Under the pieces are notes generated by a model. It did no database searches and had not been told where the DNA came from. It worked only from the letters and a program-made list of their open reading frames with translations. This document shows positions 17,742 to 29,900 of a DNA stretch of 64,000 nucleotides, piece after piece (position 1 is the stretch's first letter; each line of letters opens with the position of its first letter). The DNA is taken from NCBI RefSeq assembly GCF_030373225.1, contig NZ_JAUCZG010000009.1:62001-126000 (forward strand). The letters are read 5' to 3'. Source of the stretch: Hydrogenophaga sp. GTDB taxonomy: Bacteria > Pseudomonadota > Gammaproteobacteria > Burkholderiales > Burkholderiaceae_C. The translations under genes and the position numbers were made by a program.

Positions 17742-17924
17742 GAACGTCATTTTTCATAGTTTGCCGGCCTTGACGGATGGACCGCCAACCCTGCGGGTGC
17801 GGACAAGCAAGGGGCATGAGCAGCCCGGCCCGGTTTCACGGCTCACGCATGCGATGACAGCGTTCATGGCGGCCCGTCCTCCCCACACCCGCACCCCCTC
17901 TTTCACCTTTTCCCACTGAACACC

Positions 17925-20900
17925 ATGATCCGCACCAAACACCGCTCTGCGACCCGTTGTGTCTCTCCCTTGCTGCAGCGCATGATGCGGAATGCGTTCA
18001 GCGTTGAGCCGCTCGAGCAGCGGGTGCTGCTGTCTGCCGACCCACTGCTGGCAGCAGCCCATGTGGTGCTGCCGCGCAATGGGGGTGAGTACGACGGCAT
18101 TCACGAGCGGATGGGCTGGCAGGGTGAGGAGTCTGCTCGAGACCGCATCCAGATGCTGGCCCGCGAGCAGTCGGGCTATCCATCGGATCTCGATCTGGCC
18201 CTGCCTTCGTTTGCCGTGGACTGGACCGCTTTCGGCGTCGGAAGCGGCGCTGTGCGTTCTTCCTACATGGACGCGGCACTGCCGGCAGGGGATGCCGGCA
18301 GCGGGTTCGGCGAAACGGGCGCTCGTGTCGCGGGCGAGCGCATCCAGCTGCCGGACATGCCGGGCGAGGAACTGGGCTCACAGGTCAACGGCGACCACAG
18401 TTCGGCCGGCGCGGCAAACCCCGGTGCGGTCGCGGGTCTCGAATGGATGACCATCGGGTCTGGAAACGTGGACCTGGCCCTGCTGGCGCCGGCCGCGGGT
18501 GCTCTGGATGCCCATTTGAAGATCAATCCCGGCGCGGTGCTGGGGGGCAGCGGAACGCTGGTGGGCGATCTGGTGAACGAAGGCACGCTGAGCCCGGGCT
18601 ATTCGCCCGGTCTCCAGAACCTTGCCAACTACACCCAGGGCAGCGATGCCGTGCTGCAGATCGAGATCGCCGGTCTCGCACCGGGTGTGGGTCATGACCA
18701 GATCAACATCGCGGGTCTGGCCCAGCTCGATGGCCGGCTCGATGTGGTCTTGCTGGATGGTTTTCAGCTGACTGCGGGCGACTCTTTCAAGATTCTTGAC
18801 TACAGCGCCGTCGAGGGTTCGTTCTCGGCCATCGGTGGTCTGGCTGTGGGCAGCGGCATCTACCTCGAGTACCGGCAGGACGCCGATGGCGTCTGGCTGA
18901 CCGCGCGGTCCCTGGAGAGCCAGACCACCGTGACCCTGGGTTCGGGCGACAACGCGGCCGAACTGAGCACCTTCAGCGACGGCGCCACCACCTTCCTGTC
19001 GGTGCAGGGCAGCGGTGCCGATGCGGCGACCCGGGTGGTCGTTCAGCTGCCGGCGCAGCAGCTGGTGGTGGAGGGCGGGACGGGACGCGACCAGATCACC
19101 CTGGGCGCGCTGCAACTGGGCGCGACCGCCCTCACCGTGCTGGCCGAGCAGATCGTGGTGCCCCAGAGCAGCGTCACGCTGTCCAGCAGCAACATCTCTT
19201 TGCTGGCAAGCGACCTGGCCACGGCCGCATCGGGCGTCGGGGCGCAGCTCGATGCCGCGTCATCGGTGATCGTGGGTGGTCAGATCAGCACCTCGGGCTG
19301 GCTGGCGATTGAATCGCGCAGCGAGGTCGAAGCGGGCCTGAACAGCCCCGACACCCTCAATCTGTCGATCCAGGCCTCCAGCGTTGCGCAATCCCGGCTG
19401 CTGGCCGGGGCTTCGATTCGTGCCGGGGGTCTGTCGGTGGTGGCTGTCAGCCAGGGCAACTACAGCGCCTCGGCCGCACCGTCTGCGTTGTCGCTCGCCA
19501 GCACGGGCTCGGTCACGGTGAGCGCCATTCAGCGTGCCGAGGCCGATATCCAGGGCGGCGTGGTGCTGCAGATCGGCCAGTTGGTGTCTCCAGCGGGTGG
19601 CAGCGAAAGCCTGCTGGTGGAGGCCCTGAACACCGCCGATGTGCTGGTGAAGATGACCAGTCAGGATGCACTGCTGACTTCGTTGACCGGTTTTGACCTG
19701 CTCAACACCGTCATCGATCTGGACAAGACCACCCTGGCGTCTCTTGGGACCGCATCGACCAGTGCCACGGCGGCGCGCCTGAGCCTGGGTGGCCTGGCGG
19801 GCGGAGCCAGCGGTGGCGTGGTGGTTCGGGCCGCCAGCGGTGGCGCGGTGATCGCCGATGTGGTTTCTTCGCTGGTGGGCAGCGTGCAGACCAACGCCTC
19901 CGACAGTGCCAGGGCGTCGGTGGCGCAATCCGATCTGTCGGCGGCGGGGCTCATGGTCTCGGCGCAGCATGCCGGTCAATACATCGGCCGCGCCAAGGAT
20001 GTTCGTCAGACCATGGATGGCGGCGTCTGGGCGACGCTGGACAACACAGTCTTCCAGGGCCCGGCGCAGGGCGACGGTGTCCTGGTCGACGCCGCCGACC
20101 GCGGCTCGTATCTGGCCCGGTCGGGCGATTTCCAGCTCGATCTCAAGCAGTTCCCGTCGGTGGCGCTGGGCCGGGCCCTGGCTGGCAACACGGTGGACCG
20201 GTCTGTTTCCGCATCGGTCACCAGCAGCTCGGTGGATGCCGCTGCGATCAGCGTGGTGGCGCTCAACGCGCAGGAACTGTCGTCCCGGGTGGATGTGCAG
20301 AGCCTGGTCGACAACGGCGGCCAAAGCGCGCTGTTGCCCACCTATTCGCTGGCCCTGGGTGGCAGCGTGGCCTGGAACGAGGTCACCGGCGACGTGATGG
20401 CGGTGGTCACGGACAGCCAGCTGCGCACAGACGGCGGCGTGCGGGTGCTGGCGAACAACGAATCGGCTGTGTCGGCGCGCACGGAGGCGGCTTCGAGCGT
20501 GGCCGGCGGCAGCGGGGCGGCGGTCGGTATCGCGGTGGCTTTCAACTCGATCGGCGCGGCGATCGGCAGCGTCTGGGCAGCGGGCATGGACACGCTGCTG
20601 GGCACGGCCTGGAACGACAACCAGATCAGCGAGGTGGTCGCTAAGATCGCGGGCACGCGGCTGCAGGCGGGTGGCGACGTGACGGTGGAAGCGGTGCAGG
20701 GCGCCGACGTCAACGCCACCGTGACCAATGCGGCCGAGAGCAAAGCCTCTGCCCTGTACGGCGCGTCCGGCGCGGGCGCGGCGGCCGTGCTTGCCAGCAA
20801 CCGCATCAACACCGGCGCACGCGCCTCGTTTGAACGAACACCGGCCAAGGCGGTGGTGGGTGGCCACCTGGTGGTGCGTGCCGAGGATGACATCGGCGTG

Positions 20901-23900
20901 CACGCCAATGTGAAGCTGGTGGCCTCGTCGACCACCAGCAACGACGGTGGCGTCCAGGTGCTCAGAGACCTCGCGGGCAGCTTGCAGGACGCCGTCAACC
21001 CGGCCCGGTACCTGAGCAGCAACACCGCCACGGTGCCGGTTCAGTTTGGCGACCGGGTGAAGGTGGCCGAGGGCGATGATGCCGGCAAGATCTACCGCTA
21101 CCTGGGTGAGCAGGGCAGCATCAAGCCCAGCACCGAGGCCTACGACAACCTGGACCTGTGGCAGGAGGTGCTCGGCACCGACGCCATTCCGAGCATCGGA
21201 AACATCAGCAACTCCGACGCGATCGCGGTCGGCGGTGTGGTGGTGCGCAACGATGTGCGCGGTGGGGCGAAGGCATCGGTGAGCGATGTGCAGAGCGCCA
21301 GCGCCTCGCTGACGATCGAGGCCGTGGCCAGCTCGGTGATCCAGGCCAAGCTCGACAGCTATGTGGAGAGCTCGGGCGGCAGTGCGTTTGGTCAGGGCAC
21401 GAGCCTGGCGGTCAACGCGACCATTGCCACCAACCTGGTTCTTGGAGACACCAGCGCCGAGTTGCTGCGCAGTGTGGTGGACACCCTGAGCGGCGACGTT
21501 CTGGTGCGTGCGTCCAACACCGCCGGCATCACGGCCACCAACAACAGCATCACCAAGAGTGGTGACAGCGGGGCTGGCGTGATGCTGGCCTTCAACACCC
21601 TGGGCTGGAAAGCGCAAAACGTCCTGTTCCAGGCGGTGGACGCCCTGGTGGGGACGTCGATCGGTGACATCGACACCAGCGGCGCCGTGGCCCGCGTGGT
21701 GGACAGCACAGTGACAGCCAGCGGCCACGTCAAGGTGGAGGCCATCCAGGCCGCACAACTGACAGCCAGCCTGAGCAACGACAGCACCTCGGCGGCGTCG
21801 GCATTGTTTGGCGCTTCCAGCCTGGCGGTGAGTGCCGTGCTGGCGATGAACCGGGTGGCCAGCGAAGCCCTGGCCACGGTGGAGGGCAGCACGCTGGGTG
21901 CGACCGGTCGCATCGATGTACTGGCCAGGGAAGAGGCGGGTATCAAGGCCAACAGCGACATGAAGGCGATATCGAGCACCACCAACGATGCAGGTGCCAG
22001 CCTGGTCGGCGGCTTGATCGGCGACCTGAGCGCGGGCTACCAGTTCACCACCCGCTCGGGCACACAGCCCCTCAAGGCAGGCGACCTGGTGCGGGTGGCA
22101 TCTGACCACCGCTCCGGCGGTGTGGCCGGCGGCGTTTACCGCTACAGCGGAGCGGACACCAGCACCAAACTGTCGGGTGTCAATTATTTTGGTGCGGACT
22201 GGCAGCGCGTGCTGCCCGAGGCCGCTTCCAAACTGCTGCCGAACCTCAACCTCTCCGGCTCCGACGCCATTGGCGTGGGCGGTCTGGTGGTGCTCAACGA
22301 CCTGCGTGGTCAGGTCAAGGTCGCGGTGACCAACAGCCAGGCCTCGGCCGGCGTTGACCTGAACATGGCCGCCGTGTCCCTGACCCAGCTCAGCGCGCTG
22401 TCCGAAGGCATGGTGACCTCCTCGGGTGGCAGCTCGTTTGGCGAGGGCACGAGCCTGGCGGTCAACGCCATGATCGTGACGAACATGGTGCTGGCCGATG
22501 TGCTGGTGGATGTGAAAGCCAGCACGCTGCGCGCCGGGGGGAACCTGAGCGCCACGGCCGACAACGACAGCGCCATTGACGCCACGCTCAACAGCGTGAC
22601 CAAGAGCGGCGACACGGCCGTGGGCGTGGTGCTGGCTTTCAACACCCTCGGGTGGGAGCCGCAGAACATACTTTTCCGTTCAATCGATGCATTGGTCGGC
22701 ACGGAAATCGGTGATGCCAAACCGTCGCGGGCGCAGGCGCTGTTGCTGGACACGGTGCTGGTCGCCGGTGGTGACGTGCTGGTGGACGCCAGCAATGCGG
22801 CGCAACTGAACGCCACCCTCAGCAACGCCGCCACGTCGGAAGCCTCGGCCCTTTTTGGCGCTTCCGGCACCGGCGCATCGGCGGTGCTGGCCAGCAACAT
22901 GGTGGCCGCCGGCGCGCTGGCACAGGTGGACTTCAGCGCCACTTTTGTGCTGCCCTCCGACCTGGTGCGCCAGATCACCGCGGGCGGCGCGTTTGCGGTG
23001 CGTGCCAGCGACACGGCCGGCGTGTTCGCCAACGTGAAGCTGGTGGCTTCCTCGACCACCACCAACCTCGGTGGTGTCGACATCTTGCGCAACACCGTGT
23101 CCACCGTGTCGGACATGGTGAAGGCGCCCAAATTCCTGAACACCGACACCGGCACCTACACCATCAAGTTCGACGAACGCGTCAAGCTCGTTGACGGGGA
23201 CGACGCGGGCAACATCTACCGCTACATGGGTGTCAGCGGGAGCTTCACGCCTGCAGACGCCGATTACACCGACCTGGACCTCTGGCAAGAGGTGCTCAGC
23301 ACCAACGCCATTCCCGGCATCGGCAACGTCAGCGACTCCGACGCCATTGCCATCGGCGCTGCGGTGGTCCGCAACGATGTGCGCGGTGGCGCCACGGCGC
23401 AACTGAGCGACGCCAGTGTCCAGTCGGCCAGTGCCCTGGTGGATGCGCGCGCGCAGTCCACCATCAAGGCGGTGCTCGACAGTTACGCAGAGAGCTCGGG
23501 CGGCAGTGCGTTTGGCGAGGGCACGAGCCTGGCGGTCAACGCGACCATTGCGACCAACCTGGTGCTGGGAGGCGCCACGGCGGAGTTGCTGCGCAGCGTG
23601 GTGGACACCCTGAGCGGCGATGCCGTGGTGCGCGCCACCAACACCTCCGCGATCAACGCCACCAACGACAGCGTGACCAAAAGCGGTGACACCGGCGCGG
23701 GCGTGATGCTGGCCTTCAACACCCTGGGCTGGAAAGCGCAAAACATCCTGTTCCAGGCGGTGGACGCCCTGGTGGGGACGTCGATCGGTGACATCGACAC
23801 CAGCGGCGCCGTGGCCCGCGTGGTGGACAGCACAGTGACAGCCAGCGGCCACGTCAAGGTGGAGGCCATCCAGGCCGCACAACTGACAGCCAGCCTGAGC

Positions 23901-26900
23901 AACGACAGCACCTCGGCGGCGTCGGCATTGTTTGGCGCTTCCAGCCTGGCGGTGAGTGCCGTGCTGGCGATGAACCGGGTGGCCAGCGAAGCCCTGGCCA
24001 CGGTGGAGGGCAGCACGCTGGGTGCGACCGGTCGCATCGATGTACTGGCCAGGGAAGAGGCGGGTATCAAGGCCAACAGCGACATGAAGGCGATATCGAG
24101 CACCACCAACGATGCAGGTGCCAGCCTGGTCGGCGGCTTGATCGGCGACCTGAGCGCGGGCTACCAGTTCACCACCCGCTCGGGCACACAGCCCCTCAAG
24201 GCAGGCGACCTGGTGCGGGTGGCATCTGACCACCGCTCCGGCGGTGTGGCCGGCGGCGTTTACCGCTACAGCGGAGCGGACACCAGCACCAAACTGTCGG
24301 GTGTCAATTATTTTGGTGCGGACTGGCAGCGCGTGCTGCCCGAGGCCGCTTCCAAACTGCTGCCGAACCTCAACCTCTCCGGCTCCGACGCCATTGGCGT
24401 GGGCGGTCTGGTGGTGCTCAACGACCTGCGTGGTCAGGTCAAGGTCGCGGTGACCAACAGCCAGGCCTCGGCCGGCGTTGACCTGAACATGGCCGCCGTG
24501 TCCCTGACCCAGCTCAGCGCGCTGTCCGAAGGCATGGTGACCTCCTCGGGTGGCAGCTCGTTTGGCGAGGGCACGAGCCTGGCGGTCAACGCCATGATCG
24601 TGACGAACATGGTGCTGGCCGATGTGCTGGTGGATGTGAAAGCCAGCACGCTGCGCGCCGGGGGGAACCTGAGCGCCACGGCCGACAACGACAGCGCCAT
24701 TGACGCCACGCTCAACAGCGTGACCAAGAGCGGCGACACGGCCGTGGGCGTGGTGCTGGCTTTCAACACCCTCGGGTGGGAGCCGCAGAACATACTTTTC
24801 CGTTCAATCGATGCATTGGTCGGCACGGAAATCGGTGATGCCAAACCGTCGCGGGCGCAGGCGCTGTTGCTGGACACGGTGCTGGTCGCCGGTGGTGACG
24901 TGCTGGTGGACGCCAGCAATGCGGCGCAACTGAACGCCACCCTCAGCAACGCCGCCACGTCGGAAGCCTCGGCCCTTTTTGGCGCTTCCGGCACCGGCGC
25001 ATCGGCGGTGCTGGCCAGCAACATGGTGGCCGCCGGCGCGCTGGCACAGGTGGACTTCAGCGCCACTTTTGTGCTGCCCTCCGACCTGGTGCGCCAGATC
25101 ACCGCGGGCGGCGCGTTTGCGGTGCGTGCCAGCGACACGGCCGGCGTGTTCGCCAACGTGAAGCTGGTGGCTTCCTCGACCACCACCAACCTCGGTGGTG
25201 TCGACATCTTGCGCAACACCGTGTCCACCGTGTCGGACATGGTGAAGGCGCCCAAATTCCTGAACACCGACACCGGCACCTACACCATCAAGTTCGACGA
25301 ACGCGTCAAGCTCGTTGACGGGGACGACGCGGGCAACATCTACCGCTACATGGGTGTCAGCGGGAGCTTCACGCCTGCAGACGCCGATTACACCGACCTG
25401 GACCTCTGGCAAGAGGTGCTCAGCACCAACGCCATTCCCGGCATCGGCAACGTCAGCGACTCCGACGCCATTGCCATCGGCGCTGCGGTGGTCCGCAACG
25501 ATGTGCGCGGTGGCGCCACGGCGCAACTGAGCGACGCCAGTGTCCAGTCGGCCAGTGCCCTGGTGGATGCGCGCGCGCAGTCCACCATCAAGGCGGTGCT
25601 CGACAGTTACGCAGAGAGCTCGGGCGGCAGTGCGTTTGGCGAGGGCACGAGCCTGGCGGTCAACGCGACCATTGCGACCAACCTGGTGCTGGGAGGCGCC
25701 ACGGCGGAGTTGCTGCGCAGCGTGGTGGACACCCTGAGCGGCGATGCCGTGGTGCGCGCCACCAACACCTCCGCGATCAACGCCACCAACGACAGCGTGA
25801 CCAAAAGCGGTGACACCGGCGCGGGCGTGATGCTGGCCTTCAACACCCTGGGCTGGAAACCGCAAAACATCCTGTTCCAGGCGGTGGATGCCCTGATCGG
25901 CACCCAGATTGCCGACATGCAGGCGTCGGGTGCGGTGGCCCGCGTGACGAACAGCACCGTCACCGCCAGCGGCCATGTGCAGGTGGAGGCGATCCAGGCC
26001 GCGCAAATCACCGCGAAGCTCACCAACGACAGCACCTCGGCAGCCTCGGCCTTGTTCAACGCCTCCAGCATGGCCGTGAGTGCCGTGCTGGCCATGAACC
26101 GCGTGGCCAGTGAAGCCCTGGTCACGGTGGACAACAGTCGCCTGACGGCCGGTGGCACTGTCAAGGTGGACGCCCGTGAAAGAGCGGGCATTGACGCCAG
26201 CAGCGACCTGAAGGCCATTTCGAGCACGACCAACGACCTGGGCTCCAGCCTGGTGGGCGGGCTGATCAGCGACCTGACCCGCAGCTACGACTATTCCAGC
26301 CGCTCGGGCAACCGGACGATCGCCAGCGGTGACCTGGTTCGTGTGGCCAGCGGTCACACCGCCGGGGGCGTGAGCGGCGGCGTGTACCGCTATGTGGCTG
26401 CGGTTCCGGTGGCGAGCGATCCGAGTGTCGACTTCGGTGGCACGCTGATCGATCTCGCGAAGGAAGACTTTCTGGGCGCCGACTGGGCCCGTGTGGTGCC
26501 GGGCAACATCGCCGCGGCCATCCCGTCGCTGAGCTTCACAGAGTCCGATGCAATCGGTGTCGGCGGCCTGGTGGTGCGCAACGACTTGCGCAGTTCGGTC
26601 AAGTCGATGGTCAACAACAGCCAGCTGCGCGCCGGCGGCGATGTGCTGCTATCTGCGCTGGAAGCGACCGATCTCAAGGCCCTGTCTGAAGGCATGGTCA
26701 GCTCCTCTGGCGGCAGCGCGTTTGGCACCGGCACCAGCCTGGCGGTGAACGCCATGATCGTGACCAACCTGGTGTTGTCCGACGCCGTGGTCGAAGCGCT
26801 CTCCAGCACGCTGGATGCCACCGGCAACGTGTCGGTGACGGCGGAGAACGCCAGCGGCATCGACGCCACCCTCAACAGCGTGACCACCAGTGGCGACACC

Positions 26901-29900
26901 GCGGTGGGCGTGTCGCTGGCCTTCAACACGCTGGGCTGGGAGTCACAGAACATCCTCTTCCAGGCGCTGGACGCGCTGATCGGCACCTCCATCGGCGATG
27001 CGCAGCCGTCCCAGGCCCGGGTCCGGGTGCTCGACACCGCCCTGTCTGCCGGCGGGAGCCTCACGGTGGAAGCCACCAATGCGGTTCAGCTCAATGCCAC
27101 ATTGAGCAACGCCGCGTCGTCCTCGGCCTCGGCGCTGTATGACGCCTCGGGCGTGGGTGCCTCGGCGGTGCTGGCCAGCAACATGGTGGCGGCGGGCGCC
27201 GTGGCCACCATCGAATACGGATCGACCTACGTCCGGCCGCAGGGCCGCACCGATGATGTGGTGGCGGGCGGCGATTTTGTCCTGCGCGCCAGCGATGCGG
27301 CTGGCGTCTACGCCAACATGAAACTGGTCGCCTCGTCGGTGACCAGCAACACCGGCGGTGTGAGCGTGTTGAAAAACTCGCTCAACGCCCTCTCCGTCAA
27401 GGACTTCGACTACCTGAGCACCGACGGCGAACAAAGCCTGGTCTTTGGCGACCTGGTGCGGCTGGCGCAGGACCACGATGCCGGCGGCACGCCTGGCGGT
27501 CTGTACCGTTACATGGGCACCGCCTCGACGGTGGATCTGGCGGCCGCCGACTTCAGCGATCTGGGTTACTGGTTCGAGAAGACCTCGACCCAGGCCATTC
27601 CCGAACTCAACATCAGCGATTCCGATTCGGTGGCGGTGGGCGTGCTGGTGGTGCGCAACGACGTGCGCAGTGGCGCTGTGGCCCGCATCTCGGACGCGCG
27701 CATCGACGCCGCTGCCATCCAGGTGCAGGCACTCGAAGAGGCGATCATCCGTGCCGTGAACAACAGCGAGGCCACCTCGTCGGGCGGCAGTGCGCTGGGC
27801 GAGGGCACGAGCCTGGCCGTCAACGGTGTGATCGCGACCAACCTGGTGCTGTCGCATGCCGACGCCGAGATCCTGCGCAGCCAGGTGCAGAGCCGCAGCG
27901 GCGACGTGGCCGTGAACGCCGACAACCATGCGTTCATCGACGCGCGCAACGTGGCCAATGTGCAGTCGGGTGACACCGGCGTGAACGTCACCCTGGCTTT
28001 CAACACCATCGGCTGGGAAGCACAGAACATCCTGTTCCAGACGATCGACGCCCTCATCGGAACCGACATCGGCAACGAAGACCCGGCGCGTGTGCGCGCC
28101 TACATCACCGATTCCCAGGTGACCTCAGCCGGCAACGTCAGCGTCACCGCCACGAACCGCGCCGTGTTGCGCGCGCTGGTGGACAACGACACCGAGTCCA
28201 AGGCCTCGGCCCTCACGGACGCGTCCAGTCTGGCCGTGGGCGCCGTGCTGAGCAGCAACATGGTGAGCGCGGTCACCGATGCCGCGATCCGCAGCAGCAA
28301 CGCCACCAACCAGGTGGTGAAAGCAGCGGGCAACGTCGTCATTGAGGCCACGGAAAACGCGTCGATCCGCGCCATCTCGCGCTTGTCCGCCATCGCATCC
28401 ACCCAGAACGACGGTGGCATGGGCCTGGTGACGGGCTTCATCGTGAACAGCGCAGGCACGGATTTTACCGACCGGTCCGGCACGCAGACCGTGGCCAAGG
28501 GCACTCTGGTGCGCGTGGGCAGTGCGGCCTACAACAGCTACGACGAACCCGACACCGTGCAAGCCGGTGACCGGGTCGAGATCAAGTTCGACAGCGAGGG
28601 CGCGGCCGAGGGCGATGTCTTTGAATACGTGGGCAGCACCGCCCTGGAAACGCCCGATCTGGTCGAAGAAGACTGGAGCAACAGCCAGCGCTGGCGCAAG
28701 GTGCTCGGCGAGGCCGGGCAGGTCTACCTGTTTCTCGGCACGCCAGGCGCGCTGGACCTGGGCGTGCAGGACTTCACCAACAAGTCGCGCTGGCAGTCGC
28801 TGCCTTCCACCGATCCGAAAGATCTGGTGCCGGGCTTGAGCACCAACATTTCGGATTCGGACTCGATGGCCTTTGGTGGCCTGATCGTGCGCAACGACGT
28901 TCGAAGCGGCGTCAAGGCCCTGCTGCTGGGGCAGCAGGTTGAAGCCGTGGGCCATGTGCACATTCTGGCGACCGAAAACGCCAGCATCCTCGCGCAGACC
29001 GACAGCACGGTGAAGTCCAGCGGCGGCAGTGCGTTTGGCGAGGGCGAGGACGTGGCTGTCAACGCGGTCATCGTCACCAACCTGGTGCTGGCCTCCGCCG
29101 ATGCGCTGGCGAACCGCAGCAGTGTGCAGTCCGGTGGAAACTTCCGTGTGGAAGCCGTGGACAGCGCGCGCATTGTCAGCACCATCGACTCCAGCGTGAG
29201 CTCGGGCGGCTACGCCATTGGTGCGGTGCTGGCCTTCAACACGGTGGGCTGGAACCCGCAGAACGTGTTCGCCAACGCCATCGACACGCTCGCGGGTGGC
29301 GTGTTCGGCACCGAAGATCCGGTGCACGCGCGCGCCGTGACCGAGGCGGTTTCCATCGCGGCGGGTGGCGACATCGTGATCCGAGCCGACTCCAACGCCG
29401 CCATCGACGCCCGCATTGAAAACGCGTCGGCGGCCATTGGTGTGACCCCCGCAGGCGGGGCGAGCAGCATCACCGTGGGCGCGATCCTGAGCCTGAACCT
29501 GGTCAGCACGTCGAGTGCGGCCACGCTGGGCGCGAGTGCGTCTGGCGTGAAGGCCGGTGGCAAGCTGTCGGTCAGCACCATCGAGCGTTCGTCCATCGTG
29601 TCCGACGTCGAGGCGGCGTCGATTTCTGTTGGCGTCGGTACCGGTGAAGCCACCGCTGTGTCCATCAGTTTTGCGATGGCGCGCAACACCTTGCGCAGCG
29701 AGGCATCGGCCTCCCTGGCCGCTGGCCTGGCGGTGTCGGTGGCGGGTGATGTCTTGGTGACAGTGGAGCGCAGCGGCTCCATTGAGGCCACGGCCACTGC
29801 CACGGCGGTTGCCGTGGCGGCTGGTTTGAAAAGTTCGGTGGCCGTGGCCGGCGGCGGCGCGATCGCGGTCAACACCATTTTGGGCGGCAGCAGCGCCGTG

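Larger units (their letters stand above)
17517..17924. other. 408-bp non-coding leader of the giant gene
   Basis: No convincing gene was seen; the short frames here lack coding character and ribosome-binding sites. The left part (to about 17690) is very GC-rich and has a perfect hairpin at 17536-17552. The stretch from about 17695 to 17765 is a sharp AT-rich island in an otherwise GC-rich window and includes the best promoter candidate. The remaining 160 bases to the ATG at 17925 would be a long 5' leader with no clear Shine-Dalgarno sequence (the bases before the ATG read CACTGAACACC). Confidence 0.6.
20427..29420 (+). repeat. Nine tandem units of about 350 aa in the giant protein
   Basis: Anchor FNT(L/I/V)GW or its variant begins at 20541, 21591, 22638, 23715, 24762, 25839, 26922, 27999 and 29235, giving periods of 1047-1236 bp. 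Each unit has SSGGSAFGEGTSLAVNA, a TNLVL strand, SGDxxVGVxLAFNTLGW, xxQNILFQAIDALIGTxIGD, and an ASAVLASNMV-like strand. Units alternate between two subtypes, so the higher-order period is about 2.1 kb. Most units also contain one inserted VYRYxG...WxxV module. Confidence 0.85.

Noticed and set aside
21622..25859. The 2.1-kb repeat as an insertion sequence or transposon
   Set aside because: Both copies are in-frame coding repeats with no transposase, terminal inverted repeats or target-site duplication.
20427..29420. CRISPR-like or satellite repeat array
   Set aside because: The units are about 1 kb, coding and without spacers; the periodicity reflects protein repeats.
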